Translations under genes and position numbers: made by a program
Shown: positions 24,858 to 37,997 of the stretch, piece by piece
How the letters are laid out: every line of letters begins with the position of its first letter
Position numbering within the stretch: position 1 is the first letter of the stretch
Notes under the pieces: generated by a model
Told to the model about the DNA's origin: nothing
Seen by the model: the letters and a program-made list of their open reading frames with translations, nothing else
Database searches by the model: none
From: Numida meleagris
Lineage: Eukaryota > Chordata > Aves > Galliformes > Numididae
Direction of reading: 5' to 3'
NCBI RefSeq assembly: GCF_002078875.1
Contig: NC_034414.1
Coordinates: forward strand, 34,386,753 to 34,450,752
DNA: 64,000 nucleotides

Positions 24858-24921
24858 AGCCAGACTGATTGACATCAAATTACAGTCTACTTTTATTGAC
24901 ACCACAGGAGCTACACCAGCA
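24858..24921. repeat. Possible ancient amniote repeat fragment
   Basis: The words 'gagccagactgattgacatc' and 'gacaccacaggagctacac' resemble the 'gacttcaatggagctacacc' style of a widespread sauropsid repeat. It is heavily degraded, and the family was not verified. Confidence 0.3.
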
Positions 24922-25018
24922 AATGAGGTTCTTGCCTGTTTCATTAAGTAAAATTATGTTCTACTCTGCATATGAATGTTTTGTTCTGTGAAAAGATGGG
25001 AAATTTCTCTGAAACTAG

Positions 25019-25080
25019 AGGGGCCAATTCTCCTCTGTAACACTGCTATAAATCATCAGTAGTACACCTGTAAACAATGT
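25019..25080. repeat. Ancient amniote repeat fragment
   Basis: The order 'ggggccaattctcctctgtaa', 'cactgctataaatc' then 'agtagtacacctgtaaac' parallels an old repeat abundant in turtles and birds (gggccaaattctcctctcag...tacaccagtgtaaatc). It is degraded, probably a non-autonomous DNA transposon, with the name unverified. Confidence 0.45.
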
Positions 25081-27205
25081 CAACAAAAAAAAAAACGTTA
25101 AGGACAAGAAAAATGTCAGCACAAAAAAAAGCATACATTTCCTAGGCTTAAGCAAAATATTATGATTAAACTGTGCTTTTAAAGACCTATGTCATGAGTC
25201 CGTAGTTTATTAGATATCTCGCATTTTTAGTTGTAATGAAAAGATGGTGTGTCTGTGAGTAAATAAGATAAAAAAATTATGAAAGTTGTGATGCACAAAA
25301 TCTGAAACATTCTGAACTAAAAGTTCTCTGTCACGGCACATCTTATTACTGTATTTTTTCTACCTTATTTTAAAACTAGTTCTTGCACAAAGGCATCTTC
25401 TGTTTCTGATCGCTACTGCTTATAAATGACAAAACAAAGCTGAAAGAAACAGTAACAGAAATGATCTTTAAGAAAAAAAGAATGAAGCACACACTAAAAG
25501 CTAAGGCAAAATATACTTTCAAAACCATTTAATCCTTTAAAAAATGCAGGAAAAAAAAATGAAGCATGTACTATTTGATTGTTGAATTTGACAGAATCCA
25601 TGAGGAGCTGCAGATAAGACTTCAGCTGGGCAAGAGACCCAGCTAGAATTCCAGTAAGCCTGGAGTCCCCATGATTCTGTGTATTTATTCAAGACTGAGA
25701 GAAAAAGGAGGATGCTAGACCCTGGACTGAAGAGTTCAGAGTACATTATTCTAGATGGTGAAATGAGTATCAGCTATTTACAATTTCAGTGCTTTGCTTT
25801 TTTTCATGCAGATTTTATTATCACAGCCCCTAAGATGAAGACAGTGAGTGTGCAAGTTCTTCCATCAGCATTGTATGGCTTGGATTCATAGTGTCAAACA
25901 CATTATTTATCACCAGAATAGCTAATTTTAAATGGTCCTAAACAAAACATTAGTCTTGGCTTTATTTGTTCAAGTTTTAGAGAACTTGAGGTTCATTCCA
26001 GGTGATCAGAAATTCCTGAACAGGCAGAGAATAAGGAAATTGCCTCTTACTCATGCATAGAAACACAATTTGACTTCCCAGCTTGCTGCAGATGAAATGA
26101 AGAGGTTTCTGTGTCAGAGTAGTTTAAGCCTACTAAGTATAGGATATAACTGTTCAGTATAGCAGATGTTACACCAATAGGCAAACTGTATGACAGAAGG
26201 ATTGAGTCACTTGGAGGGTGAAGATCTATTTGCAGTTAGTCTTTCTGTAGATGCTTAAGAAATCCAAAGGAAAGTTAAGCTCAGGAAGGCAGAAGAGCAG
26301 AAGGGATAGAATATGTCATAGTACATATCAGTAGAACTGGATGTTTTACTTGGGGGCAGTACAAAATTGTTTCATCACAGTATTTTGGTGCAAGAGATGA
26401 ACTGTTACTGAGCTCCCTTGCATCCAAATCTGTAATAATGATAGCAAAAAACCTAAACATTAGTAATTCAAATAAATAATTCAAAGGGATGTTAGATGTT
26501 TTCTTCTAAGGCAAATATAATATCCTTCCATTTGATCTGACACTTTTAAATAGCAAGGGAAAATGAATTTTGAGATAACCGGTTTAGTTGTGGGAATAGA
26601 CTGCAAGCAAGGAAATCCAAAGTGTCTGGTTAAAGCTGTAGTGGCATGATAGGCTTCAACTATTGAAAAAGATATTTGACATTGTGTTAGTTTGAAAATA
26701 TTAAATACAGCACCAAGCCCAGGTAAGGACTAAGCAGGTGAAAAATGCAAAGAGGCATATCTAGGTGACCATAGAAGGTGACACAAGCAACAAGTGGCCA
26801 AATGGTAAAAAAGTCAACAAAATGCCAAGTGACCTCAGTAACAAGAAAATCACCCAATTCAGAGGTCAGTATTAGGCGTGCTGTGAGGTTTTCTGAGGAG
26901 AGAAAATAAGTTTCCCTATAACCAAGTACGCTGTGTCTACTTAATCTTTCCTGAAACAACTCCAATTAATAACCCACAACAGTAAGCAATGAAGTCTGTA
27001 TTAGCGTTCTTGACACAGCTTATATGGTTGGAATGGATTATAGTTAAATGGTTTCAAGAGAAGTTGTAGCCCTTAGCTGCAAATCAAACTTCCCTGTCCA
27101 TGTTATCTTTTACATACAGGTCCAAATTAAAAATATTGGGGTCATAAAAAGAAAATTCCAAAAATACATCCACCAAAAGAAACACTACCAGTGTTGTTTA
27201 AATGT

Positions 27206-27246
27206 AAGGAGATAAATGAGAAAGCAAGGGGATAAATGAGAAAGAT
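27206..27246. repeat. Two-copy tandem duplication (20 bp)
   Basis: The unit aaggRgataaatgagaaagN occurs twice in tandem with one internal difference. A local duplication with no evident function. Confidence 0.8.
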
Positions 27247-30200
27247 ATCAATGTACAGAGCAGAGATACAAAGAAGACCTACAGAAAATTACGGTGTTTG
27301 TGCTTTTAACAAAATCAAGATGGATCAGTCTGCTGTTCATAGAGTGCTAACAGCATCTTAACATTTCTGGTAAGTTCATGTGATGTTTTTTACATTATTT
27401 TATTTCTGCAGTGATTAGTGTTCGCATATTTAGTCACATCTTTAAAAGGCTGGGATTTTTGCTTTTCAAGTCACCAGTTTCACTTTTCCCTAAAGTAAGA
27501 GATGCACAGCATAGCAATTCTTTCTTAGTGATACATGTTCAAAATTTTGGCTACATCTCCAGCCACCCACACTTCTCTGGTTGATCCAGCCTCTCTGCTC
27601 TGATAGCTCCTTTTTACTGATGCAACTGTGTAGTACTCTAAACCTCATTAACTCAAAAATCAAATTAAGCTAATAAATTCTATAATATCTATTCTGTAAG
27701 AGAACTAACTTGATTTTTGGTAGTTCTGTATTCACACTTTCAACAGTTTGTAACAGGTAATAATTTACTATGGTATACCTTAATCAAATGTCACATTTAG
27801 CATATTGTAATGTGTTATACTTAATAGAAATAAAGACATTTCATAGGAGGCGTGGAAATTAAAAGTAGGGTCTGATGAAGAAAAGAAGTCAACACCTTAT
27901 ACTATTAAAGAGCAAAAGTTACTTCCCACTGGAAGCTGAGCTTGTATGTATGCAGTTGCAGTTTAAAGAAAAAAAATATTACTAATGATGCTTCCAAAAG
28001 ATAATCATATTTGCAGGCATTAGGAGATCAGGCAGCAGAGGAGAAAAGCATGAAGCGATTCCAAACAAATGAAGCCTGAGTTATATTCAGCTGTGCTCTG
28101 TTCTTGAGGAGGAAGAGGCAATCTTGGGAGCAAACAGAACATTTGTCAGTCATTAGGGGTTTAATGGAAATAAATGTCTGTGAGACTCTTTTTGCAATAA
28201 CCAGGGAAAGAGGAACTCTATTTAGATTTGCTAGCCATATAGGTTTGACCCAGACTGTCTGGGCTACAAGGGGTTTCTCAGGAGTGATTGTAGTGCAACC
28301 GGAACCAGTTATGTATGTGTCAAAACAGGTGCTGCACAGTTTATGAATATTTATTTCCACTATATGTGGAATTCCAGGTAACATCCAGCTTTCCTGGTGC
28401 TTTTGGACCATGTATCTAGCCCAAAATCATAGCCAGGATACTTAGGGTACTGTATATCCCTGGCACAGATGTTGTAAGTTTTTAGGTAGGAGTGAGGTAG
28501 GGTCATACTGCTAAAATTGGCAAATCTTAGTGCATCGTGCAGCACACCAGGAGCAGTCCCAGAAATTGCTGGGTTTGCATTCATGACACAGAAACACAAT
28601 TACTTCCCTGCTTCTTTCTTGCCCTGTGTGCTACTCGGTTAATTCTGAAATGAATGATGGCCCTTCCCCTTCTCTTCCTTCCTCTCTCCCACCCACTTTG
28701 CCTTCACTTGCTGATGGGGAGATGTGTAATCTCTTGAATCATAGCTACCCTACAAGAACACCGTGAGGTTCTGCAGAGAAAAATAGAACCTCATAAATTG
28801 TGTATGTGTAAGAGGGAGACTGAATCATCACTGATATCTGTAGGAATGGGAATTCATAGCCTATAAACCCTAATAGTTTTTTCTCAATCTAGTGTTCTTG
28901 GTATTATTCATGTGCACACAATTTTTCATTAAAAGCATCTGCTCATTTCAAGATATTTTTAGGATCTGAAATGACCTTCTGACAGTCATGCTTTCAGGTT
29001 AATCTTCAGAAGAACTTTAGGAGCTTATCTCTCTGAAGATGATTTTTTTCACCAAACTTCCATACCATTCTTAGGCCTTTCATCTCAACCCAATCCTCAC
29101 CTAACTTGTGGATTTTCTGAGGTCCTTAGGCTGCTTTCTGTTTCTCACTGACTCTGAAACTTTCTTTTTTCTTTTTTTTTGTCCAAATTTTCTCTAGTCT
29201 TTCTCTCTTACAGAACCACTGTGAACACAAACAAGGCATCCATTAATCTAATGTATCTCTGCTACTGCTGTGAAGCATCAGGCAGCATCAGTGCTTCAAA
29301 GAGCCCCTTGCGTCATCAACACCTACTTGCCCAAAAGATTTGACCAACAAATTTCTTCCAAAATCCTTTGATTTCTCTCCATGGTAGCCTGATATCTACT
29401 GATATGATTAGCTTGAGAAAGCTTGAGAGATTATATCTAGTAACGATACAGGAACTGCTCCCTGTTGTATTAAGAGAAAAGTTTTGTTGTAAAATACAAA
29501 AGAGCATTAGTTGTTATTTTAATCTGTTATTGCAAATGGGATTTGCAGTTAGGAATATTCATTTTGGGAAGACAATCTCCTCACAGCTCATTTTTGAATT
29601 GTTCTCACTGTGTCCTTCCCACTGCTTTGATTTTCCTCTATTGCAGAATCATAAGGTAAACACTCATAATCAGATTAAATGGTCCAGCGATTCTGAATAT
29701 TACCTGATTACTCCACTTCCCAGACTCAGAGTACACAATGACATTCTTCAAAATTAATTGAGAAGTACAGATAGATAGTCAGTCAATACTAGGGAGTAGA
29801 GGTAGACTTTTTACTGGAAAAATCGTAGAAAATAATTTTCTAAAGGCGTGTTGGGATGATATGGTTGCCCTTCAAACATCAGGCAATAAGGCCACTCACT
29901 ATATCTTGAAGTTTTAATGAATCTATAGAATGTGCAGCTAATGTATACTGGAGGAACACTACAGATCAGAAATAATTCTTTGTTTCTTATTAGATTCATG
30001 AGCATTTTCATTGCTCTGTTGATAAAAAGATACACTGGACATGATGTTCAGACATTTAGATATTAGCATGAAATGCTTAAAATAACTTCATTGGAAATCT
30101 CTTGCATTGCTTTGAGCATATTGGTAATACACACTGTATTGTATTGCACTGAATTTTATGGGACAGGGCAGTTAAGTTCATAAATAAACCACACTTCAGT

Positions 30201-31341
30201 AGGAAAAGGCAATTAAAAAATATATGACATTATGCAATTGACTGGAAAGGAAAAGTCTAACTACTAGTCTTTGGAATTTTTCTCGTTTGCACTTAGGAAA
30301 TGCCACAGAAGAAGCTTTTGTAGTGTACTACACAGGAATTTAAATTGGATGTATGAGTAGCGCTTGACTCTCTCTTTAAAAACTCACACTTTTTGCATTC
30401 CAGGGGAAAGCACTGTGTAACTTCTGCCTCTGATTTTCAACTCTATATTTTTGAGAAACAATTTTCCCAACATCAAATTTATATGAATTAGACAGATATC
30501 ACAAGACAATGTCAAAGACTTGAGGCAAAGGAGTGTGGTTCCATTTCTGCCAATAGACTGTTTTGAAACTGGTGTGCAGTTATTTTTATAGACTATTGAG
30601 ATAATTTCTGAGCACACTAAATAGGTGGTGAGCACACTCCTCACAAAATGTTCTCTTTGAAAACTTCCATTGAAATACAAGGAGTGGGCAGCTTGTACTG
30701 CTAGGTGAATGTGATATTAATTACTTTAAGAAGATACAGTGACTCTGAAATTATCATCAATTAGAGTTGCCAAATTAAGTAAGAAAAAATAATGGACAAG
30801 ATATGGAGGTGGGAGTTATAGAGATATAGCTATACTAAAAATACAGGCAAAGCTGTAATGGCATCATGACACAGTACCAAATGATTTGCTTATTATTCAG
30901 CATCTATTAAAATGCCAGCTTTTGAAGAATTTATATTCTCTTTGTTTCCTAGAACTAATGGTTGGTAATTTTTTTCCTGCTGATTCCTGTACTGCATGGT
31001 TTCATTTTAATGTTGAGTTTTCAGTGTAATACTGTTAAGACATTTATTGTTTGGTAACTTAGTATTTTGCAAATAGCATCATATGTATGTGTATACTGAC
31101 TCTGTGCGTGGTGTCAGCCTAAAATAATTATTTTAGAATCTATACATTTAAGCATCTCTTGAAGATTTGGAGCCAACCAAATCCACAAGTCAGTACTTTT
31201 AATACCTGTCCAGGCTTCTTCATCAGACTTCATCATGACTTTTCTTATGCTACTCTTTGCTAAAGACAAACATAAATTTGGGCTCCTTTGAATGGTTCTA
31301 CCATTTCAAGCTATTTCATCTGCTATAGAAAATTCCTTCAG

Positions 31342-31365
31342 AAAAAAAAAAAAAAAAAAAAAAAA
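31342..31365 (+). repeat. Poly-A tract (24 A)
   Basis: An uninterrupted run of 24 A just upstream of an ancient LINE/SINE tail. No retrotransposed transcript is recognised before it. Confidence 0.9.
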
Positions 31366-31477
31366 GAATGTCAACAGTTTGTTTGCAGAAAGCTTCTCAT
31401 TGTTTTGTACCACCTGAAGAAATTTCAAAATACTTACCAGAGACTTGAAGATATATGCCCAGTCTCAGCATTTAAAT

Positions 31478-31612
31478 CAGTAAGCTTCTTGGGGCAGAGA
31501 CCATCAGAAGATTTTATTTGTACATAGTGCCAGGCACAGCAAGACCCCAGTTTTTGACAGCAGCCCCTGAGTGCTAGTGTAATAGAAATAATAAAGTATA
31601 ATAAAAATAAAG
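31478..31612 (+). mobile_element. Ancient L2/CR1-clade LINE (or SINE) 3' tail
   Basis: The order 'gtaagcttcttggggcagag', 'ccatc', 'tttgtacatagtgccaggca', 'gtgctagtgtaatag' and an AATA-rich end is the hallmark of the old amniote L2-like 3' end. SINEs of that clade share this end. It lies on the plus strand and is probably of Mesozoic age. The exact family was not verified. Confidence 0.6.
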
Positions 31613-32421
31613 ACTGCCTATTAACTTAACAGGCAATTTTTCAAATAATGAGTCATCAAGGAAACTAATTTTTTTCCCAATAAGCAATTCAGCCATTTCC
31701 TCTCATCACAGATAATATACATCTGTCTTCTATGCTGTTTGCAGAAATTCTGTGGATGTGCTGTGTCTTCGTATGAGAAAATTGGTTCATGAAATGGAAC
31801 AATTTTTCTCAGACTCGTGATTTCTTCTTTATTGAGGGCCAAATTGATCCTGCGTTCAATTGCCCATGTCTGGGACAGCAAGTAGTTACAGCACCTCCAG
31901 AGCAACCCAGGGAAGAAATTGTGACTCAGAAACTTCCAGTCCCTTACTCAGTTTCAGCTGCCTACTTGCTCCAGAAAGAACGTAACCTGTAAATGCTCTT
32001 CAGTATAGACTATTTGCCACCCCCGCCAGCTCAGCTCAGCTGGTTGCCATGTTGAGGGGTGAAAGCCAAGATTACATTCACACCCTACTCGTGTGCAGAG
32101 GACATAAAAAGGAAAAGAGTTCTAAGTGAAAAGACTTTATCTTGTGGTAAACTCAAAATCTTTGGAGGGCGCATGTACAAATAGTGCTCCAGTAAGGGCA
32201 GAAAAACATAGGCATCTGTCTGATTCTTCATTATCATTTAACAGAATCTAACTAAGAAAACAAAATCCCCAAAAGAGGAAAGGTCATATCCTTCTTTTGC
32301 CTGATCAAAATAACACTACATGCAATTTTGCTTTTTGGGGTGTTTTGTTTTTGTTGTTATGTTTGTTTACTTTTTAATTTATCTTTGACTTGAGATACCA
32401 CCTGTTTTAACCCCATAAAAC

Positions 32422-32447
32422 CTTAAGGCCTACATCTGGGCCTTAAG
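32422..32447. repeat. Perfect short hairpin
   Basis: A 9-bp perfect stem (cttaaggcc / ggccttaag) surrounds an 8-base loop. No adjacent T run or gene suggests a transcriptional role. Confidence 0.7.
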
Positions 32448-33754
32448 CATAGGTACCCGTAAGCATACAGTGTTATGTTGGCATGCCTGGCATGTTTCAG
32501 TATCAATATTCTAGAGAGAAGCATGAATGTTTATAGCCTCTTCTTTCACAGATTTTAAAGTTGCCTGTGGCAACTGAAGAGCCTTTGATTGCCTTTATTT
32601 GCTATGTGGATTCATATTAATGACTAAATAAAATAGCCAGATGATTTGATTTCTCTCTAAAAAAATCACCTCTGATTTTGGATCAAAGACATGTTTAACG
32701 ATAGCCACAATCCTCATACGTCCACACCACATAATTTGATGTACTCATCATCAATCATATGCCTTATGATTAATTTGAGTCATTATGAGTAATGTCTATC
32801 ACCGCAGTCCTGGCATGAATAACTATTCTGCACCCTGCTGATATAACTCATTTCTGACAAAGATCTGCAATTTGATATCTGCATAAAGAGAAAGATAAAA
32901 TGTGAATAGTTTATTAAAATGGCACAGGCTGTCCAGAATTTTTGTAATAAACTTTTTTGCATCCTAGGAATTGATAGTGACTTCAAGGAAAAACATGTGA
33001 AACAGACTTCAATAACTTGGAGATGTTTCTCAGCAATTACCCCTGGATCTTTCCATCAACATGGGGGATTTGTATATAAAAAACAGTAATGGGAGTTTTA
33101 GAGTCTGCTGGTTTCCTGCAGACTTGTACTGCAAACAGAATAACAGTCAGAAACAAAGTCAGATCATTCTGAGGAAAACAGGACAACTTAGGATCAGAAT
33201 AAGCTGGAATTTTACATGCAGGAGAATCCTGTTAAGAGTTTGAGTTAGGGTAGAGAAAGAATGGATAACAAGACAGACACACAAGCTAGTGACCACAGCT
33301 GCCATCTGCAAACCAAAGTCCAACACGTGACCTACATGGGCAAAAAAAAGAAACTTTGCCAGAGCTGCAGTTTCAATCCCATTAAATGGTTTCACCCTTG
33401 TATGCCATCATCATGTTCCTTCTTTGGGAACTTTGCTGCCTTGAGCAACAGCCCTGGTGAGAACAGCACAGTGGCCTACATACCAAGGAGTGCAAGAAAG
33501 TTGACATAGAATCCTCCTTGTATCTATCATTAAGTCAAGCAGGACCAAAAGCTGAGGTTCTCCACCTTTCAGGCAGGTGTTCTAGGCACTAGATAGCTAC
33601 TTCTTCTCTGACTCAAAGAACATTTAAGTATGACATGTGAAATCAAAAAGAACTAACAGAAGAGACTGAGAACTTCTCAATTTCAAAATATCCTGCAGTC
33701 TGGCAGTTGAGTTTCTTCTTACCAATGAAATGAAAAGGGCTTATATTTTCTAGT

Positions 33755-33835
33755 CTTCCAGCAGCAGAAGAGGGATTTGAGCCCAGGTTTCCCACAGACT
33801 GCATGAGATCCCTTACTAGTGAGCAAGTGACTAAA
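33755..33835 (-). mobile_element. Possible MIR-like / tRNA-derived SINE fragment
   Basis: Plus-strand 'gggatttgagcccaggttt' is the reverse complement of a degenerate tRNA B box (GGTTCAAATCC type). It is preceded by 'cagcagcagaag' and followed by 'cccttactagtgagcaagtg', the order seen in reversed MIR-type SINEs. It is eroded. A second tRNA-like word occurs at 33573-33597. Confidence 0.4.
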
Positions 33836-34900
33836 GCAGACAGAGCCTTCTGCTGTGTGAATCTAGGCTTTGAAGACATAACAAGACATTCTGGCAGTTG
33901 GGGCAGGATGTCAGTTTAATACCATTCTGCCTTCTTTCCACATGTAATGAAAGTGCAGCAAAAAATAAGTGGCAAAACTTCTTACCTTTGCTATCACAGA
34001 AATGGCTACTCAGAAACTCAGCATATGGGCTTTTTGCCCCAGCCATGTTATAGTTCTGCTTTCCTTTTTTTTTTCATTTTTCTCTCACAACTAAAACTGC
34101 CGTTCATCAGTTCTTCTACAACTTGAATAGACCAAGCTGTTTTAAACACATCCTCTGGTGATTCAGCCTTAGCATCGTGGCTCTGATACAAATTCTGCCT
34201 ACAACTGTTAAGGAAAGACAGTTTCCTTCTTTCTTGGCTTGCTTCTACAACAGCATCCCTTCCCCCAAAAGCACTGCCTACTTCTTTTCTAAGACGTGAA
34301 CTTTTATACTAGAGTTAGTTCTTAATTTCAGGTCTTGTAAAAATAAGCCTGTTATCTTAGAGATTTAACCAGGTATCCTGTTTGCAATTACTAACTTATC
34401 CCCACGTTCTTCTAAAAACTCTTGTATATCTCCTATGGAGGCATATTTTCAATATTTTCAGCATCACAGGTGCACTTATGACTTATTCGACACTTCCAAC
34501 TTGATTTCCCTAATAGGCTCCAATAGTTTAATTGTGCATACTAGTGCTGTTAGTATTAAATCACCATCTGTATTATTTTATTATATTTTATATAGGTATC
34601 TTTTCCTTACTCTTCACATAAAGGTAAACAAAACTGCAGCTGTCTTCCTGCATCTGCAGACTCTGAAACAGCAGCATTCCATGGGGGCTGTTCCTTTGAT
34701 CCTGGCAGAGCGCCAGTTCTGAACCCTAAAATGAACCATCATATCCACAGGCAGATTTTTTTTCATTACTTTTACAAGCTTTCAGAAAGTAACTAGAATA
34801 AGAATCTACTCCTTGTTTTAACAGCCTCCCATGAATTACCAGATAAGCAACTTGAAATGAACAGCAAAGTTTTCTATTATACTTTGCAATATATGGATAA

Positions 34901-34985
34901 TGTTTAAGGTCAAAAAGGACCAACAGGTCACTTGTTCTGTTCCTTGTACCTCACAGCCCATTAAAGGCACATTTGCATTGAGGCA
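34901..34985 (-). mobile_element. Ancient CR1/L3-like 3' fragment
   Basis: 'gtttaaggtcaaaaaggacc', 'aacaggtcacttgttctg' and 'tgtacctcacagccca' parallel the reversed 3' end of an old sauropsid CR1-like element ('ttaaggccagaagggacca...'). It is much more diverged than the octamer-tailed CR1 copies elsewhere in the window. Confidence 0.5.
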
Positions 34986-35218
34986 ATTACTTTTGTAATT
35001 AGATGATTCCCTGCAACAATTTGCATGAATCATCCTCACTGTTAAATATATCTTCTCCTTTCTGAATCAAATTTGTCTGGCTTCAGTTTCTAATGGCTGA
35101 TTCTACTGATTCTACCATTCTTTTCCAAAATTTTCCTTCAGTCTGTGAAATTATTGGCACTAAAAATCAGTGCTTGGTTTTCTTATTGATAAGTAGGCTC
35201 TATCAGCTTCTCTTATCC

Positions 35219-35248
35219 TTTTCTGTCCAGTAAGCACTGGACAGAAAA
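35219..35248. repeat. Perfect 12-bp stem hairpin
   Basis: ttttctgtccag and ctggacagaaaa are exact reverse complements separated by the 6-base loop taagca. The structure is too short for a typical microRNA precursor (about 60 bases or more). Its origin is unknown. Confidence 0.85.
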
Positions 35249-36180
35249 TGCTTTATCTCTTCAGTCCTACTGGTGTCTCTTCCTTGTATTTAAACAACTC
35301 TCTTTCTATGCTGCTACTTCTATGTTGCTACTGCTAACAGTCTAACTGATAAAACTGTACTTGCCTTTTCAATCTGCTCAGGACAGTGATTATGTTGTGA
35401 TTAGCTGGATCTTCCTCACCATCACAATAATCCATCAAACTTGAGACTCTAATCCTAATTTTCCTATCTCCCACCCACTCACAACTCAAAATAGCCTTGA
35501 TTTGACAGGCTTCCAAGTGCCCTGCAAGGATGAAAGGGAACTTTTAAGCAAGGTTCAAGAAATGCACATCGTTGTGGTAAAGGGGTGAAAGTGAGTAACT
35601 GAAGATGTTTAGATCCCTGGATTTGTGCTGGGACAAGTTACTGAAACGATGATTTTCACAAAAACAGTGCTTTGCTGCACAATAGTGAAGTGATAAGTAA
35701 CTTTCTTAAGTAGTTTTATATGCATGTAAAGTGAAAAAAAAAGTGTTAAGTGGCTTAGATTGTTTTTCCTATTTGTCCCCTATTTTTTCTGTGCATATAT
35801 TCTTCTCCAACATTTTCTATGTCATTTTTCTTTAATGTTTGTTCATTGAATGAACAAGGGAATAACTATGGTACTTTTAATAAAATACTGAATTCAAATG
35901 TTATGAGATTGAAAAAGCAAATATCTTTCAATTCCCAAATAATGAATATCAACATAGCAGCTTGCTTCACAATGTCAAGGTTGAGTTCAAAAAGCAGACA
36001 AAGATTCCCACTCCATGAATAAATTACTTTTTGGAACTGAAGAAAGTACAGGACCCCATATCATGCAATCATGTTTTAGGTAAGAAAGTAGTAGAGATGT
36101 CTTTCAAATACATACCCACTTTTGTTATGGGATCACTAATTAATACAGTTCCAAATATGTTTGATATTTTTAGATTAAAA

Positions 36181-36292
36181 TAAAAATTATATATATATAT
36201 TTATATTTATATGGTATATTAAAATATATTATATATTATATATCTTATATATTTTATAATATATGTGTGTTTAAATAATATAAAAATAAAAA
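36181..36292. repeat. AT-rich low-complexity block
   Basis: About 110 bases almost wholly A and T, with TA runs and several nested TATATT palindromes. It could unwind easily. No other signal is seen. Confidence 0.85.
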
Positions 36293-37968
36293 CTTCATTT
36301 AGGAAGTCTGATCTAGCTGGGTGCTAGATAAGTCCAAATCTCCTCAGACTAGATTTTTTTTTCTGATTCTCCCCACACTGCAGCGATGCTACTTTGGCAT
36401 CAAAATGGAATTTGTTCATTTGTTTCAGGGTGTGTTTTTTTCATTCCAGAATGGAAATGAATCAAAAAGAGGGCTCAGATGTACCAGCAGATTTTGCCAC
36501 AGGGAAGAATTTTTAGTGCGGTTCCATATTGATCTGGGATTTTAAGTTTCAAAAACCTTAGTTAAATGTTTTCTTAAATGATTTCTTGCCAGACCACTGT
36601 TGCCACCCAACTGCTCACTTTCCACCCTCTCAGCACAGGCAATGACGTATTTGAATGATCTGAGGGAGTAATGTTGTGAACTTGAGCTACATGGAGGCAC
36701 AAAGGCAACTTATTTCTCTCCTTTCAGGGAGGATGTCATGCATGTGGAACATTCTCTTGAGGTATGTACAGGGCAGGAGTAACTGTAACAACCCAAAATA
36801 AAACCAGCCTAGCAGCACATGTCACTTTAATTTCTGTGTGAGAAGATTAAATTGATTCCATCTAATTTTAAGACTTCAAGTGAGGCTCCTAACATGAGTT
36901 TAGGCTGTGCCTAAACAGTGAAATGTTGAACCAGCACTCCACTTCAGAAAGCCCTCCCCTCCGGGGCTCATTGGTCCTCTCCTTGCACCTGGATTTGTAT
37001 GGAGAGCACAAGTGAATATGCAGGCAAGAGGGAAAGATGGTGACATCCAGTCAGGGCACTGAGCTGAGTACATGAAAGGTCAAGATCTTGGGACATCTCA
37101 CAGTGTCTACCTGCCCAACAGTTTGGATATAGCTTCACTTAATCTAGTCTCCCTTCACAGCCAATAGAAGTGTACCCAAAAGAGTCTTTCTGATCTGATC
37201 TACCTCTGTTCAGTTCTTGGAAGAACTGCAGGAGTAAAGGTAATTTGTCCCTCGCCTTTCAAAAGTGATTGCTACACTGAGACAAGAACAGACGGTGATT
37301 TACTTCATTATAAAATAAAAACAAATTAGAGAAGAAATTCCATAACTATGTCAATATTTTTTAATGTATCTTTGAAAAATATACATGTGTGTGTATGTAC
37401 AAGTCTGCCTCAAAAATACCTATTTTACTAGTTTCGCCTATGGCATCAGAGGTGAATGCTGATGATATGGCAGTAGAGGTTAAACCTTCTCATGAATATT
37501 CTGTTACATTTTGTTGCTGTGCAAAAGATGGCAGCAGAAGGGCAGTCTGACAAAATGGCATCTGACATGGAAGTGTGGATGAAGCAAAGGTGCCTCACTG
37601 AATTCCTCCATGTGGAAAAAAATTGCACCCATTGACATCCATTGACATTTGTGAATGTTTAATAATTAAAACTAAACAGTGGGTGTGAGCACAGTGAGGA
37701 AGTGGATGTTGCATTTCAGCAGTGGTGATAGCAACGCAAAAGACAAGCCATGTTCCAGGTGGCCATGCAGATTTTTACAAGTGTAGCATGCAGGTTCTTG
37801 TTCACTGCTGGAGAAAATGCATAGCTAATGGTAGTGACTGTGTTGAAAAAGAGTGTTTTGTAGCTGAGAATTTGCTCTACCTAATAGTGTTACTCTGTTC
37901 TTTGTATTTGTTGTCATATCCATGGATATAACTAGGAGGCATTACTTTCATAGTCACTTACCTATATG

Positions 37969-37997
37969 TTTATACATATATACATATAGAGAGATAA
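37969..37997. repeat. Short TA/CA microsatellite
   Basis: An alternating tatacatatatacatata tract. Low complexity only. Confidence 0.7.

Larger units (their letters stand above)
23102..31477. other. Long AT-rich, CpG-poor stretch
   Basis: No gene is recognisable over about 8 kb apart from two eroded amniote repeats (about 24.86-24.92 and 25.02-25.08 kb), a tandem duplication near 27.2 kb and short A tracts. Two overlapping minus-strand frames at 28028-28599 look slightly protein-like but match no family with confidence. A large intron or gene desert fits best. Confidence 0.6.

Noticed and set aside
29368..29757. Plus-strand 129-codon frame beginning with ATG
   Set aside because: AT-rich, no domain, no splice or promoter context; a frame of this length is expected by chance somewhere in 64 kb.
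37518..37537. CTCF-like word agatggcagc
   Set aside because: The left half of the core does not match.
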